The notes below the pieces were generated by a model that had not been told where the DNA came from, did no database searches, and saw only the letters and a program-made list of their open reading frames with translations. A program made the position numbers and the translations under genes. From Actinomarina sp002308095 (lineage in GTDB: Bacteria; Actinomycetota; Acidimicrobiia; Actinomarinales; Actinomarinaceae), in the NCBI GenBank assembly GCA_045563135.1, contig JBJKUL010000001.1:248001-312000 (forward strand): a stretch of DNA of 64,000 nt, written 5' to 3'. The first letter of the stretch is position 1. The number at the start of each line of letters is the position of its first letter. Below are positions 26,333-35,090 of the stretch, in pieces.

Positions 26333-26961
26333 AAACATTAATTGCTAAAAAAGTTGGAATGACTCAAATTTTCGATGAAGAATCAAATGCTAAAGGCGTA
26401 ACAGTGTTAGACATATCGGGCTGCAGAGTTGTACAAATTAAATCTACCGAAAAAGATGGTTATGCAGCAGCTCAGCTCACAATAGGTTCTAAAAAAAAGG
26501 TCAACAAACCAACACAGCAACATTTTGATAAATACAAGGTGGAGCCGGGAGAATGTTTATATGAAGTTCCTTTGGAAGAAGATTCTGAAATAAAATCTGG
26601 AACAGAAATTAATGTGAGTGAACATTTTGAAGTTGGGCAAAAAATCGATATTACCGGTTTCTCAAAAGGACATGGGTTTACTGGTGTGATGAAAAGACAT
26701 AATTTCTCAGGTCAGAAAGCAAGTCATGGTGTCCACAAAGTTCACAGAGCTGGTGGTTCAATAGGTAATGCATCATATCCTGGTCATGTCTTCAAAGGCC
26801 AAAAAATGGCAGGAAGAATGGGTAATCAAAAAAAGACCATTCAATCAGTTACCATTGTTGAAATTAATGAAGAGAAAAACTATATATTAGTTAATGGACC
26901 AGTTCCTGGAAAAAAAGGAAATATTGTTCAGATTCAGTCAGCAGTTAAGGTTTCATCATGA
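26329..26961 (+). CDS. rplC: 50S ribosomal protein L3
   Basis: 210 residues, normal length; early assembly protein near the peptidyl transferase centre. It starts MKTLIAKKVGMTQIFDEE and contains the methylation-site region FSGQKASHGVHKVHRAGGSIG and GRMGN. Its ATG overlaps the rpsJ stop, and its stop overlaps the rplD start. Confidence 0.97.
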   Translation: MKTLIAKKVGMTQIFDEESNAKGVTVLDISGCRVVQIKSTEKDGYAAAQLTIGSKKKVNKPTQQHFDKYKVEPGECLYEVPLEEDSEIKSGTEINVSEHFEVGQKIDITGFSKGHGFTGVMKRHNFSGQKASHGVHKVHRAGGSIGNASYPGHVFKGQKMAGRMGNQKKTIQSVTIVEINEEKNYILVNGPVPGKKGNIVQIQSAVKVSS

Positions 26962-27581
26962 GTATTAAGATAGATACATATAATACTTCAAATAACAAAA
27001 TCACTAAAAGCGACTTTAAATTTGATGTGATTGAAGATATAAACATAGGTCTTTTACATCAAGTTGTTAAGTCTAATAGAACAAACTACAGGAATAATAC
27101 AGCATCTGTTAAAACTAGAGCCCAGGTATCTGGAACAGGTGCAAAACCTTGGGCACAAAAGGGAACTGGTAGAGCTAGACAGGGATCATTAAGAGCCCCA
27201 GCTTTTATTGGTGGTGGTATTGCTCATGGTCCTGGTGGAAGAGTGTACATTGACAGAACTCCTAAAAAAATGAAAAAAAAATCACTTAATATGGCTATTT
27301 CTCAAAGAATTAAAGAAGAGTCATTATTCATTGTAGATGGGGAAGCAACAGAAGCACCTTCTACGAAGTTAGCCTCCTCTATTTTAAATGACTTCAATAT
27401 TGAGAAATCATTCATATTTGTATACGGTGAAAATGATGATAACCTCATAAAATCTTTTAGAAACTTGAAACATTCAAGAATTGTTTCTGTAAAAAAACTT
27501 TCTACATACGATGTAATTTCAACAGATAATACTGTCCTCTCTAAAAATGCAATGGAATATTTAACTGGAGACAGTAAATGA
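26958..27581 (+). CDS. rplD: 50S ribosomal protein L4
   Basis: 207 residues; lines the exit tunnel and in E. coli regulates the S10 operon. The extended loop TRAQVSGTGAKPWAQKGTGRARQGS is present, followed by GPGGRVYIDRTPKKMKKKSL. ATGA overlaps join it to rplC and rplW. No E. coli-type S10 leader is visible upstream, only the tuf-rpsJ terminator. Confidence 0.97.
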   Translation: MSIKIDTYNTSNNKITKSDFKFDVIEDINIGLLHQVVKSNRTNYRNNTASVKTRAQVSGTGAKPWAQKGTGRARQGSLRAPAFIGGGIAHGPGGRVYIDRTPKKMKKKSLNMAISQRIKEESLFIVDGEATEAPSTKLASSILNDFNIEKSFIFVYGENDDNLIKSFRNLKHSRIVSVKKLSTYDVISTDNTVLSKNAMEYLTGDSK

Positions 27582-27865
27582 AGTATTTAGAAGACGTTTT
27601 AATTTCTCCAGTGATTTCAGAAAAGTCATATGACAGAATATCTGATTCAAACGCGTATACGTTTTTTGTTCATTCTGATGCTAATAAACCTGAAATAAAA
27701 AGAGCTGTTCAAGAGTTATTTGATGTTGAGGTTTTATCTGTAAACACCATGTACAGGAAAGGCAAGAAAAAAAGATTTGGATACATCTTAGGACAGCAAA
27801 GTACAAAAAAAATAGCAATTATCACCCTTCAAGAGGGAGACACTATTGAGGCATTTGGGGTATAG
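27578..27865 (+). CDS. rplW: 50S ribosomal protein L23
   Basis: 95 residues; docking site for trigger factor and SRP at the tunnel exit. LISPVISEKSYDRI is the L23 N-terminus, and VNTMYRKGKKKRFG is the rRNA-binding segment. ATGA overlap with rplD, rplB after 3 bases. Confidence 0.96.
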   Translation: MKYLEDVLISPVISEKSYDRISDSNAYTFFVHSDANKPEIKRAVQELFDVEVLSVNTMYRKGKKKRFGYILGQQSTKKIAIITLQEGDTIEAFGV

Positions 27866-27868
27866 GTT

Positions 27869-28702
27869 ATGGGTGCAAAAAAAATTAGACCAATAACACC
27901 TGGAATGAGGGGACAGGTATCTGGAGACTTTAAAGAGATAACAAAAAGCAAACCAGAGAAGTCACTACTTCAATCAAAAAAATCTTCTGGTGGAAGAAAC
28001 AACAAAGGTCGAATAACTTCAAGACATCGTGGTGGTGGTCACAAAAAGAAATATAGAATAATAGATTTTAAAAGAACTAAAGATAATATACCTGCAAAAG
28101 TTGCAGCTATTGAATATGATCCAAATAGGAATGCACGTATTGCTCTTCTTCACTATGTTGATGGAGAGAAAGCTTACATTATTGCCCCAGATGGAGTTGT
28201 TCCAGGAATGGAAGTAATCTCTGGACCAAAAGCTGACATAAAAGATGGTAACTGTCTTCCATTGAGAAACATACCTGCTGGTACTTTTGTTCATAATGTT
28301 GAATTAAGACCTGCTGGTGGTGCAAAAATGGCAAGATCTGCAGGATCATCTGTCCAACTTATGAGTAAAGAAGGAGGGTTAGCTCTTCTGAGATTACCTT
28401 CAGGTGAAATGAGAACAGTTTCTATGGACTGTAGGGCAACTATTGGAACAGTTGGAAACGCTGAAGCAGAATTAACAAAACTTGGTAAAGCCGGAAGAAA
28501 AAGATGGAAGGGTGTAAGGCCTCAAACTAGAGGTGTCGCAATGAACCCTGTTGACCACCCACTCGGTGGTGGTGAAGGTAAGTCTTCAGGTGGTAGAACT
28601 CCTGTAAGCCCCTGGGGAAAACCAGAGAAAAAAACTAGAAATAAAAAGAAATATAGCAATAAATCAATTGTTAGAGGAAGATCTCAAAAAGGTAGAGGCT
28701 AA
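27869..28702 (+). CDS. rplB: 50S ribosomal protein L2
   Basis: 277 residues; peptidyl transferase centre protein needed for subunit joining. Conserved RHRGGGHKKKYRIIDFKR and NPVDHPLGGGEGKSSGG with the essential His are present. The end GRSQKGRG is typical. Begins with ATG after GGGGTATAGG. Confidence 0.97.
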   Translation: MGAKKIRPITPGMRGQVSGDFKEITKSKPEKSLLQSKKSSGGRNNKGRITSRHRGGGHKKKYRIIDFKRTKDNIPAKVAAIEYDPNRNARIALLHYVDGEKAYIIAPDGVVPGMEVISGPKADIKDGNCLPLRNIPAGTFVHNVELRPAGGAKMARSAGSSVQLMSKEGGLALLRLPSGEMRTVSMDCRATIGTVGNAEAELTKLGKAGRKRWKGVRPQTRGVAMNPVDHPLGGGEGKSSGGRTPVSPWGKPEKKTRNKKKYSNKSIVRGRSQKGRG

Positions 28703-28703
28703 T

Positions 28704-28967
28704 ATGTCAAGAAGCTTAAGAAAAGGACCATTTGTTGACGACCATCTACTCACAAAAGTAGAGGAAGCTAAAAATAGTGGTAACAAAACAGTTATAAAAA
28801 CATGGAGTAGAAGGTCTACTGTAGTGCCGGAGATGGTTGGATTAACTATCGCCGTTCACAATGGAAGGCAGCACCTTCCTGTATTTATTACCGAAGCAAT
28901 GGTGGGACACAAATTAGGTGAGTTTTCTCCCACGAGAACATTTAAAGGACATCCAGGACAAAACTAA
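28704..28967 (+). CDS. rpsS: 30S ribosomal protein S19
   Basis: 87 residues from ATG 28704, which follows AGAGG at 28694-28698 and matches the family start MSRSLRKGPFVD; an upstream in-frame codon inside rplB is not used. It contacts S13 and the A-site finger. The C-terminus (RTFKGHPGQN) is a few residues shorter than in E. coli. Stop and rplV start overlap as TAATG. Confidence 0.96.
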   Translation: MSRSLRKGPFVDDHLLTKVEEAKNSGNKTVIKTWSRRSTVVPEMVGLTIAVHNGRQHLPVFITEAMVGHKLGEFSPTRTFKGHPGQN

Positions 28968-29314
28968 TGGAAAAACAAACAGTAACTGCAAAAAGTAAAT
29001 ATATCAGACAATCTCCCTACAAAGTGAGACTAGTCTTGAACTTGATAAGAGGTCTGAATGTAAATGAAGCATTAAATATTCTGACGTTTACAAAAAGAAA
29101 AGCTGCTACTGATATAAAGCAACTCTTAGAAAGTGCAATTGCTAACGCTGAGAACAATTTCGGAATGTCATCTGCCAATTTAGAAATAACTAAAGCCATT
29201 GCTGATGAAGGACCAACATTAAAAAGATTTAGACCTCGTGCTAGAGGAAGTGCTGGAAGGATAAACAAAAGAACTTCGCACATATTAATAGAATTAGAAA
29301 GTGTAGAGGAATAA
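28967..29314 (+). CDS. rplV: 50S ribosomal protein L22
   Basis: 115 residues; its beta-hairpin reaches into the exit tunnel near the macrolide site. YIRQSPYKVRLVLNLIRG at the N-terminus and the hairpin GPTLKRFRPRARGSAGRINKRTSH are wild type in pattern. Couples to rpsS by TAATG and to rpsC after 1 base. Confidence 0.96.
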   Translation: MEKQTVTAKSKYIRQSPYKVRLVLNLIRGLNVNEALNILTFTKRKAATDIKQLLESAIANAENNFGMSSANLEITKAIADEGPTLKRFRPRARGSAGRINKRTSHILIELESVEE

Positions 29315-29315
29315 A

Positions 29316-30206
29316 ATGGGTCAAAAAACACATCCATACGCATTTAGAATCGGCATAGTAAATGACTGGAAATCTAGATGGTTTAGTCATAAAGACTATA
29401 CAAAACTTGTAAACCAAGATTACAGAATTCGCGAATTTTTAACCGGAGAGCTTATCAAAGGCGCTGTTTCTAGAATTGACATTGAAAGAACTAGGGATAA
29501 AGTTCAAGTAGACATCCACACCGCACGTCCAGGTGTTGTAATTGGTAGAAAAGGTGCTGAAGCCGATCGTCTCAGGAAAGGACTTGAAGAACTTTCCAAT
29601 CAACCAGTAAAGCTAAATATCATTGAAGTCAGAGATGCTGAATTAGATGCACAGCTACTAGCTAGAGCTGTTGCTGATCAGTTAGAAAACAGAGTTGCTT
29701 TTAGAAGAGCTATGAAGAGAGCTGTTGGAGCTGCCTTAAAAGCTGGAGCAGAAGGCGTTAGGGTCGAGTGTTCCGGAAGATTAGGTGGAGCAGAAATGGG
29801 TAGAAGAGAATGGTACAGAGAAGGAAGAGTACCTCTACATACCCTTAGAGCCGATATTGATTTTGGTAGAGCAGCTGCACACACAACTGTAGGAGCTATT
29901 GGCGTAAAAGTATGGGTCTATAAAGGCGACGTAGTAGCAACAAATAAACTTAGACAAGAAAAAATTGCAGCAGAAGCCTCTCTCGCAAGTGGAGGACCAG
30001 CAAGTGGACGAGTAAAATCTGTTAAATCAAGAGTTGAGGCAGCAGTAGGGGAAACAAAAGAATCAAGAATCCTTGAAGCTGGTGGTGGTAAAAAAGCTGG
30101 AGACCAAAATTCTAAAATAGTTGAAGCCGGTGGAGGTAAAAAAATTACGCCAGTTAAAGCTCAGGAACAGTTTGAAGAAGAAAAATCAATATTGGAAGAA
30201 GAATAG
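29316..30206 (+). CDS. rpsC: 30S ribosomal protein S3 with extended repeat-bearing C-terminus
   Basis: 296 residues against about 210-280 in relatives. The KH domain (VVIGRKGAEADRLRKGLEEL) and the C-terminal S3 domain (EMGRREWYREGRVPLHTLRADIDFG) are complete by about residue 215. The remaining 80 residues are a low-complexity tail carrying two copies of EAGGGKK separated by nine residues, ending in acidic EEEKSILEEE. Tails on S3 are common in Actinobacteria, but this repeat is unusual to me. rplP follows after 3 bases. Confidence 0.95.
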   Translation: MGQKTHPYAFRIGIVNDWKSRWFSHKDYTKLVNQDYRIREFLTGELIKGAVSRIDIERTRDKVQVDIHTARPGVVIGRKGAEADRLRKGLEELSNQPVKLNIIEVRDAELDAQLLARAVADQLENRVAFRRAMKRAVGAALKAGAEGVRVECSGRLGGAEMGRREWYREGRVPLHTLRADIDFGRAAAHTTVGAIGVKVWVYKGDVVATNKLRQEKIAAEASLASGGPASGRVKSVKSRVEAAVGETKESRILEAGGGKKAGDQNSKIVEAGGGKKITPVKAQEQFEEEKSILEEE

Positions 30207-30209
30207 TTT

Positions 30210-30620
30210 ATGTTAATGCCTAAAAAGACTAAATATAGAAAATCCCACAGAGGGAGAAGAAAAGGCATGTCCAAAGGAGGAACGGAAGTAAACTTTGGAG
30301 ACTACGGCCTTCAAGCATTGGAGACTTCATATATAACAGGTAGACAAATTGAAGCAGCAAGAATAACTATCACCCGTACCATGCAGAGAAAAGGTAAAGT
30401 TTGGATAAATATATTTCCACATAAACCAATAACTAAAAAACCTGCTGAAGTAAGAATGGGTTCAGGAAAAGGTGCTGTTGAATATTATGTAGCTGTAGTG
30501 AAACCAGGAAGAATAATATTTGAAATTTCAGGTGTTACAGAAGATATCGCAAGAGAAGCTATGAGAAAAGCTGGACACAAACTACCTATTAATACCAAAT
30601 TTGTAATGAGGCACACATGA
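30210..30620 (+). CDS. rplP: 50S ribosomal protein L16
   Basis: 136 residues, normal length; organises the A-tRNA region of the 50S. It starts MLMPKKTKYRKSHRGRRKG, matching the family M-L-x-P start, so the first of two in-frame ATGs is used. GSGKGAVEYYVAVVKPGRI is typical. ATGA overlap with rpmC. Confidence 0.96.
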   Translation: MLMPKKTKYRKSHRGRRKGMSKGGTEVNFGDYGLQALETSYITGRQIEAARITITRTMQRKGKVWINIFPHKPITKKPAEVRMGSGKGAVEYYVAVVKPGRIIFEISGVTEDIAREAMRKAGHKLPINTKFVMRHT

Positions 30621-30835
30621 GTATAAATGACTTAAGAGAATTATCTATTGGAGAACTCGAAGACAAAGTTACTGAGTTAAAAAAAGAACTTATGGAGTCT
30701 AGATTTTCTTTAGCTACAAGCCAAATTGAAGATACTTCAATATTTAAAAAAATTAAAAAACAAATTGCACAAGCCAATACAGTTTTAAACCAAAAAAAAA
30801 GAGAAGAAATGATGAAAGCTGAAAATAATGAGTAA
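30617..30835 (+). CDS. rpmC: 50S ribosomal protein L29
   Basis: 72-residue two-helix protein at the tunnel exit. LRELSIGELEDKVTELKKELMESRFSLAT is the conserved core. It overlaps rplP by 4 bases and rpsQ by 8. Confidence 0.94.
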   Translation: MSINDLRELSIGELEDKVTELKKELMESRFSLATSQIEDTSIFKKIKKQIAQANTVLNQKKREEMMKAENNE

Positions 30836-31094
30836 CCAAATAGAAAGATCATCCAGAAAAGTTAAAACTGGAATAGTTGTATCTGATAAAAGAGAAAACA
30901 CAGTTACGGTTGCAATTGAATTGCAGTACCCACATCCAAAATATGGAAAAATCGTTAAGAAAACTAGAAAGCTTCATGCTCATGATGAAAGTTTTGAAGC
31001 AAAAATGGGAGATACTGTAAAAATAATGGAAACTAAGCCTATCTCAAAAACTAAAAGATGGAGAGTAACTGAAGTCATTGAGAGGGCAAGATGA
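30828..31094 (+). CDS. rpsQ: 30S ribosomal protein S17
   Basis: 88 residues; OB-fold primary binding protein. RKVKTGIVVSDKRENTVTVAIE and HPKYGKIVKKTRKLHAHDE match the family. Overlaps rpmC by 8 bases and rplN by 4. Confidence 0.95.
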   Translation: MSNQIERSSRKVKTGIVVSDKRENTVTVAIELQYPHPKYGKIVKKTRKLHAHDESFEAKMGDTVKIMETKPISKTKRWRVTEVIERAR

Positions 31095-31459
31095 TACAGA
31101 AGGAGTCAAGACTTAAAGTTGCAGATAACTCTGGAGCAAAAGAAGTTTTATGTATAAAAGTTAAAGGAAGCTCAAGAATTAGATATGCAGGATTGGGTGA
31201 CGTATTTACTGCAACTGTCAAAGATGCAATTCCTGGTGGACAAATAAAAAAAGGAGATATAGTTCAAGCTGTTGTTGTCAGAACAAGCAAAGAAACAAGA
31301 AGAAAAGATGGAACTTATATTAGGTTTGATGAAAACGCATGTGTGATAATTAATGAACAAGAACAACCTAGAGGCACTAGAATTTTTGGACCAGTAGGTA
31401 GAGAGCTAAGAGAGAAAAAGTTTATGAGGATAGTATCACTTGCACCGGAGGTAATTTAA
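31091..31459 (+). CDS. rplN: 50S ribosomal protein L14
   Basis: 122 residues; forms inter-subunit bridge B8 and binds RsfS. MIQKESRLKVADNSGAKEVLCIKV and the C-terminal GTRIFGPVGRELREKKFMRIVSLAPEVI are nearly invariant features. Stop overlaps the rplX ATG (TAATG). Confidence 0.97.
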   Translation: MIQKESRLKVADNSGAKEVLCIKVKGSSRIRYAGLGDVFTATVKDAIPGGQIKKGDIVQAVVVRTSKETRRKDGTYIRFDENACVIINEQEQPRGTRIFGPVGRELREKKFMRIVSLAPEVI

Positions 31460-31761
31460 TGAAAATTAAAAAAGGTGATTTAGTAAAAGTTATTGCTGGA
31501 AAAGATAACGGAAAAGAAGGAAAAGTCTTACAAGTATTTCCTAAAAAAGACAAACTTCTTGTTGAGGGTGTAAATGTGGCTAAAAAGCATCAAAAACCTC
31601 AAGGTCAAACTATGCAAGGTGGGGTAATTGATATAACTATGCCTATCCATATTTCTAACGTTGCTCTAGTAGTGAAAAAGAAGAGTGGTAGGGTTGCATA
31701 TAAATTTGATAAAAATGGTCAAAAGTATAGGGTTTTAGCTCAAACAGGAGATGAAGTATGA
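31459..31761 (+). CDS. rplX: 50S ribosomal protein L24
   Basis: 100 residues; assembly initiator with an N-terminal KOW motif (KKGDLVKVIAGKDNGKEGKV). The middle VEGVNVAKKHQKP is typical. ATGA overlap with rplE. Confidence 0.96.
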   Translation: MKIKKGDLVKVIAGKDNGKEGKVLQVFPKKDKLLVEGVNVAKKHQKPQGQTMQGGVIDITMPIHISNVALVVKKKSGRVAYKFDKNGQKYRVLAQTGDEV

Positions 31762-32303
31762 TTCCTAGATTAAAAGAGGCATTTAACACTGGGTTAAATC
31801 AAGAAATAAAAAAAGAGTTAGGACTTGAGAATGTAAACCAGATACCAACTCTTGAAAAGATTGTAATAAATATTGGTTCAGGCAAGGCAGCAACTGATGG
31901 TCGTGCTCTAGAATCAATGGTTGATGAGTTAACAGCTATTTCTGGACAAAAACCAGTAATTAAAAGAGCAAAAAAATCTATTGCAGGTTTTAAAGTGAGA
32001 GAAGGAATGCCTGTTGGAGTTTCAGTAACACTTCGTGGTGATAGAATGTGGGAATTTTATGATAGGTTCATTCAAGTAGTAGTACCCAGAATTAGAGACT
32101 TTAGGGGATTTAGTAAAAAGTCATTTGATGGAAATGGAAACTACTCTCTTGGTTTAAATGAACAGTTGGTCTTTCCAGAAGTTGAATATGACAAAGTAAG
32201 AGACATCAGGGGTATGAATATTACAATTTGTACAACTGCTAACGATAATAAAAAAGGATATGTATTATTACATTCGCTAGGGTTTCCTTTTAGAGAGAAT
32301 TAA
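31758..32303 (+). CDS. rplE: 50S ribosomal protein L5
   Basis: 181 residues; binds 5S rRNA and contacts S13. Conserved GVSVTLRGDRMWEFYDRF and FRGFSKKSFDGNGNYSLG are present, and the end ALLxSLGFPFRE pattern (LLHSLGFPFREN) closes it. Followed by rpsN after 2 bases. Confidence 0.96.
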   Translation: MIPRLKEAFNTGLNQEIKKELGLENVNQIPTLEKIVINIGSGKAATDGRALESMVDELTAISGQKPVIKRAKKSIAGFKVREGMPVGVSVTLRGDRMWEFYDRFIQVVVPRIRDFRGFSKKSFDGNGNYSLGLNEQLVFPEVEYDKVRDIRGMNITICTTANDNKKGYVLLHSLGFPFREN

Positions 32304-32305
32304 AA

Positions 32306-32611
32306 ATGGCAAAAACAAGTAAAATAGTAAAAAATAATAAGCGATTAGAAACAGTTAACTTCTATACGGAAAAACGTAAAGATTTGTTAGCAGTGATTAA
32401 AGATCCAGAATCGTCTTATGACGAAAAAAGAGCAGCACAAAAAAAGATTGCAAAAATGCCAAGAGACGCATCCGCTACCCGTCATAGAAACAGATGCCAA
32501 GTTACCGGAAGGCCAAGGGGTACACTCAGAAAATTCGGCATGTCAAGAAATACATTTAGAGATTTAGCCCTCAAAGGAGAGCTTCCTGGTATTAAGAAAG
32601 CGTCTTGGTAA
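32306..32611 (+). CDS. rpsN: 30S ribosomal protein S14 (zinc-independent form)
   Basis: 101 residues, the long S14 form without CxxC zinc ligands. Only one Cys remains, in RNRCQVTGRPRG. C-terminal FGMSRNTFRDLALKGELPGIKKASW is canonical. In many bacteria a zinc-type S14 sits at this locus and the long form is induced by zinc starvation; here the long form is the housekeeping copy. Confidence 0.96.
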   Translation: MAKTSKIVKNNKRLETVNFYTEKRKDLLAVIKDPESSYDEKRAAQKKIAKMPRDASATRHRNRCQVTGRPRGTLRKFGMSRNTFRDLALKGELPGIKKASW

Positions 32612-32614
32612 TTT

Positions 32615-33013
32615 ATGGTTACTGATCCAATTTCTGATTTACTAACTCGACTTAGGAATGCATCTATGGTTTCAAAACCTAACGTTTCAATACCACATTC
32701 AAATTTTAAATTTGAGTTAGCCAAGTTGTTTAAAGATGAAGGATATGTATCTGACGTTAAAGTTTCTGGTGAAGGTGTTAAAAAATTAATCGATATTGAG
32801 ATGAAATATTCTGAAGAAGGTGTTTCTGTAATCTCAGGAATGAATAGATTATCAAAACCTGGTCAAAGAGTGTATTCAAGTTTTGACAAGCTCCCTAGAA
32901 ATAATGGTGGTTTAGGAACAGTAGTTGTATCAACCTCTAGGGGTTTGCTATCTGATTCTGAAGCTAGAAAACGAAAATTAGGCGGCGAATTGATATGTGA
33001 GGTTTGGTCATGA
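32615..33013 (+). CDS. rpsH: 30S ribosomal protein S8
   Basis: 132 residues; primary binder of the 16S central domain and translational repressor of spc in E. coli. Starts MVTDPISDLLTRLRNA and ends with VVSTSRGLLSDSEARKRKLGGELICEVW, all typical. Its stop overlaps the rplF start by 4 bases. Confidence 0.96.
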   Translation: MVTDPISDLLTRLRNASMVSKPNVSIPHSNFKFELAKLFKDEGYVSDVKVSGEGVKKLIDIEMKYSEEGVSVISGMNRLSKPGQRVYSSFDKLPRNNGGLGTVVVSTSRGLLSDSEARKRKLGGELICEVWS

Positions 33014-33561
33014 GCCGAATTGGAAATAAACCAGTAGTAATTCCTGAAAAAGTAGAAGTCAGCATTAAAGATATGTCAATATCCGTTAAAGGTCCAAAAG
33101 GAGAGCTTTCTACAACAATAATTGATGAGAGAATTGTGTTTGAAATTAAAGAGAACGTACTCACCTTTTCAAGAACAAGTGAAGATAAGGTTGTCAAAAG
33201 CTTACATGGTCTTTATAGATCTTTAGTCGCCAACAACATAGAAGGAGTAGTGGATGGGTATTCTAAAACACTCACACTTGTTGGAGTTGGTCACAGGGTT
33301 TCGATGAAAGGCAATGATCTTGAGATATTATGCGGTTTTTCACATCCAGTTTTATTCAAAAAAGTTGAAAATATAAGTTATGAAGTTCCAGACCAAAATA
33401 CAATAGTTGTTTCAGGTATAGACAAAGCTTTAGTTGGTGAAGTTTCTGCAAATATTAGAGCTATTAAACCTCCTGAGCCATACAAGGGTAAAGGTATTCG
33501 CTACAAAGATGAATACGTCAGAAGAAAAGCAGGTAAAGCTGCTGTAACAGCGGGAGCATAA
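33010..33561 (+). CDS. rplF: 50S ribosomal protein L6
   Basis: 183 residues; sits near the sarcin-ricin loop. ATG 33010 follows GAGG at 33000-33003 and gives the family start MSRIGNKPVVIP; an in-frame TTG six bases upstream is less likely. The end EPYKGKGIRYKDEYVRRKAGKAA is canonical. Confidence 0.96.
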   Translation: MSRIGNKPVVIPEKVEVSIKDMSISVKGPKGELSTTIIDERIVFEIKENVLTFSRTSEDKVVKSLHGLYRSLVANNIEGVVDGYSKTLTLVGVGHRVSMKGNDLEILCGFSHPVLFKKVENISYEVPDQNTIVVSGIDKALVGEVSANIRAIKPPEPYKGKGIRYKDEYVRRKAGKAAVTAGA

Positions 33562-33562
33562 A

Positions 33563-33916
33563 ATGGCCATGAAAACAAAAAATCCTAGGCATCAAAGAAA
33601 AATAAGAATTAGAAAGAAAATTTCTGGAACAGCTACTAAGCCAAGACTTGCAGTATTTAAAAGTAATAAGAATATATATGTTCAAGCTATTGATGATTTA
33701 AATCAAACAACAATTGCTACAGCAAGTACATTATCTAATGACCTTAAAAAAGAGAGCTTAACTGTCGAAACAGCAAAAAAAGTTGGCGAAACAATGGGTG
33801 AGGCTCTTACAAAAATAGGAGTCAAAGAAGCAGTTTTTGATAGAGGTGGATACATATACCACGGAAGAGTTGAAGCAGTCGCTGAAGGAATAAGAGAAAA
33901 AGGAATTAAATTTTAA
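33563..33916 (+). CDS. rplR: 50S ribosomal protein L18
   Basis: 117 residues; 5S rRNA-binding protein. Basic N-terminus RHQRKIRIRKKISGTATKPRLAVFKSNKNIYVQ and end FDRGGYIYHGRVEAVAEGIREKGIKF are conserved. Stop overlaps rpsE start (TAATG). Confidence 0.96.
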   Translation: MAMKTKNPRHQRKIRIRKKISGTATKPRLAVFKSNKNIYVQAIDDLNQTTIATASTLSNDLKKESLTVETAKKVGETMGEALTKIGVKEAVFDRGGYIYHGRVEAVAEGIREKGIKF

Positions 33917-34464
33917 TGGTTGAAACAGAACTACAAGAAAGCGTTATCCATATCAACAGAGTTGCGAAAGTTGTTAAAGGTGGTAGAAACTTTGCCTTTA
34001 CTGCTCTTGTTGCTGTAGGAGATGGTAATGGCAGTGCTGGTATTGGGTATGGAAAAGGATCAGAAGTTCCATTAGCAATCCAAAAAGCTATTGAAAATGC
34101 TAAAAAAAACATACATCAAATCCCAATGGCTGGATCAACAATAGTACACACAATTACAGGTGAGCATGGTTCCTCTAAAGTTCTTCTTAAACCAGCATCT
34201 CCTGGAACGGGAATTATTGCTGGAGGCGCTGCAAGAGAAGTTTTACAAGTAGCAGGAGTGAAAGATATTTTAGCAAAATCTCTAGGCTCTCCGACGCATC
34301 TGAATGTTGCGAAAGCTACTATTAATGGATTACTTGGTCAGAGAACTCCGGATTCTGTGGCTAAACTTAGAGGTAAGAAACCTTCTGAAATTGCTCCTAA
34401 AGGATTAGTTGATGCTTATGAAAAAACAAAAGCAGAAAGAAAAGTTGCGTCTCAAGATGTCTAA
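33916..34464 (+). CDS. rpsE: 30S ribosomal protein S5
   Basis: 182 residues; mRNA entry and fidelity protein. The double-stranded RNA-binding domain contains NRVAKVVKGGRNFAFTALV and GIGYGKGSEVPLAIQKA. The second domain has GTGIIAGGAAREVLQVAG. Overlaps rpmD by 8 bases. Confidence 0.96.
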   Translation: MVETELQESVIHINRVAKVVKGGRNFAFTALVAVGDGNGSAGIGYGKGSEVPLAIQKAIENAKKNIHQIPMAGSTIVHTITGEHGSSKVLLKPASPGTGIIAGGAAREVLQVAGVKDILAKSLGSPTHLNVAKATINGLLGQRTPDSVAKLRGKKPSEIAPKGLVDAYEKTKAERKVASQDV

Positions 34465-34636
34465 AGTAAAAATTACCCTCAAAAGAAGTCTCATAGGACA
34501 GGGTCATAAGTCTCGAGAAACTATTAAATCGCTTGGACTTAAAAAAATAAATTCCACAGTAGAGAGAGATATGGATGACTCTCTTGAAGGTATGTTGCGT
34601 GTAGTTAATCATCTAGTAAGTATTGAAGAGGTGTAA
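34457..34636 (+). CDS. rpmD: 50S ribosomal protein L30
   Basis: 59 residues, the short bacterial form. ATG 34457 gives MSKVKITLKRSLIGQGHKSR, the canonical start; in-frame ATGs further upstream lie within rpsE and would add unrelated lysine-rich sequence. LGLKKINSTVERDMDDSLEGM is typical. Confidence 0.94.
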   Translation: MSKVKITLKRSLIGQGHKSRETIKSLGLKKINSTVERDMDDSLEGMLRVVNHLVSIEEV

Positions 34637-34638
34637 TA

Positions 34639-35088
34639 ATGAACAAATTAAGATTTCACCATTTGAAACCGACACCAGGTTCTACAAAGAGAAAGTTAAG
34701 AAAAGGTAGAGGTGAGGCAGGTAAACGAGGTAAAACAGCAGGTAGGGGTACAAAAGGAACTGGAGCAAGGAAAACTGTACCAGCTTATTTTGAAGGTGGA
34801 CAAATACCTCTATACAGAAGAATCCCAAAATTAAAAGGGATAGGCAATGGCCCTAAAATGGCTTATGTTGTTGTTAATGTTTCAGATCTTCAAGAAAAAA
34901 ATATAACTGGAGAGGTAGACCCCGATACATTAAGAGACCTAGGTTTAACTAGAAAAAAAGGTTTAGTAAAAATATTAGGAAATGGTGAAATTACCAATTC
35001 TGTTAATTTAAAAGTACATTCAATTAGCGGAGTAGCTAAAGAAAAAATTGAAAAAGCCGGTGGTACAGTAGAGATTATCGAAGGCTAG
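34639..35088 (+). CDS. rplO: 50S ribosomal protein L15
   Basis: 149 residues; late assembly protein. The glycine/lysine-rich N-terminal arm (KRKLRKGRGEAGKRGKTAGRGTKG) and the C-terminal VHSISGVAKEKIEKAGGTVEIIE are standard. Two bases before secY. Confidence 0.96.
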   Translation: MNKLRFHHLKPTPGSTKRKLRKGRGEAGKRGKTAGRGTKGTGARKTVPAYFEGGQIPLYRRIPKLKGIGNGPKMAYVVVNVSDLQEKNITGEVDPDTLRDLGLTRKKGLVKILGNGEITNSVNLKVHSISGVAKEKIEKAGGTVEIIEG

Positions 35089-35090
35089 TT

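Noticed and set aside
32306..32611. S14 as a zinc-starvation paralogue acquired by transfer
   Set aside because: It lies in the standard rplE-rpsN-rpsH place with native spacing and codon use; nothing suggests recent insertion.
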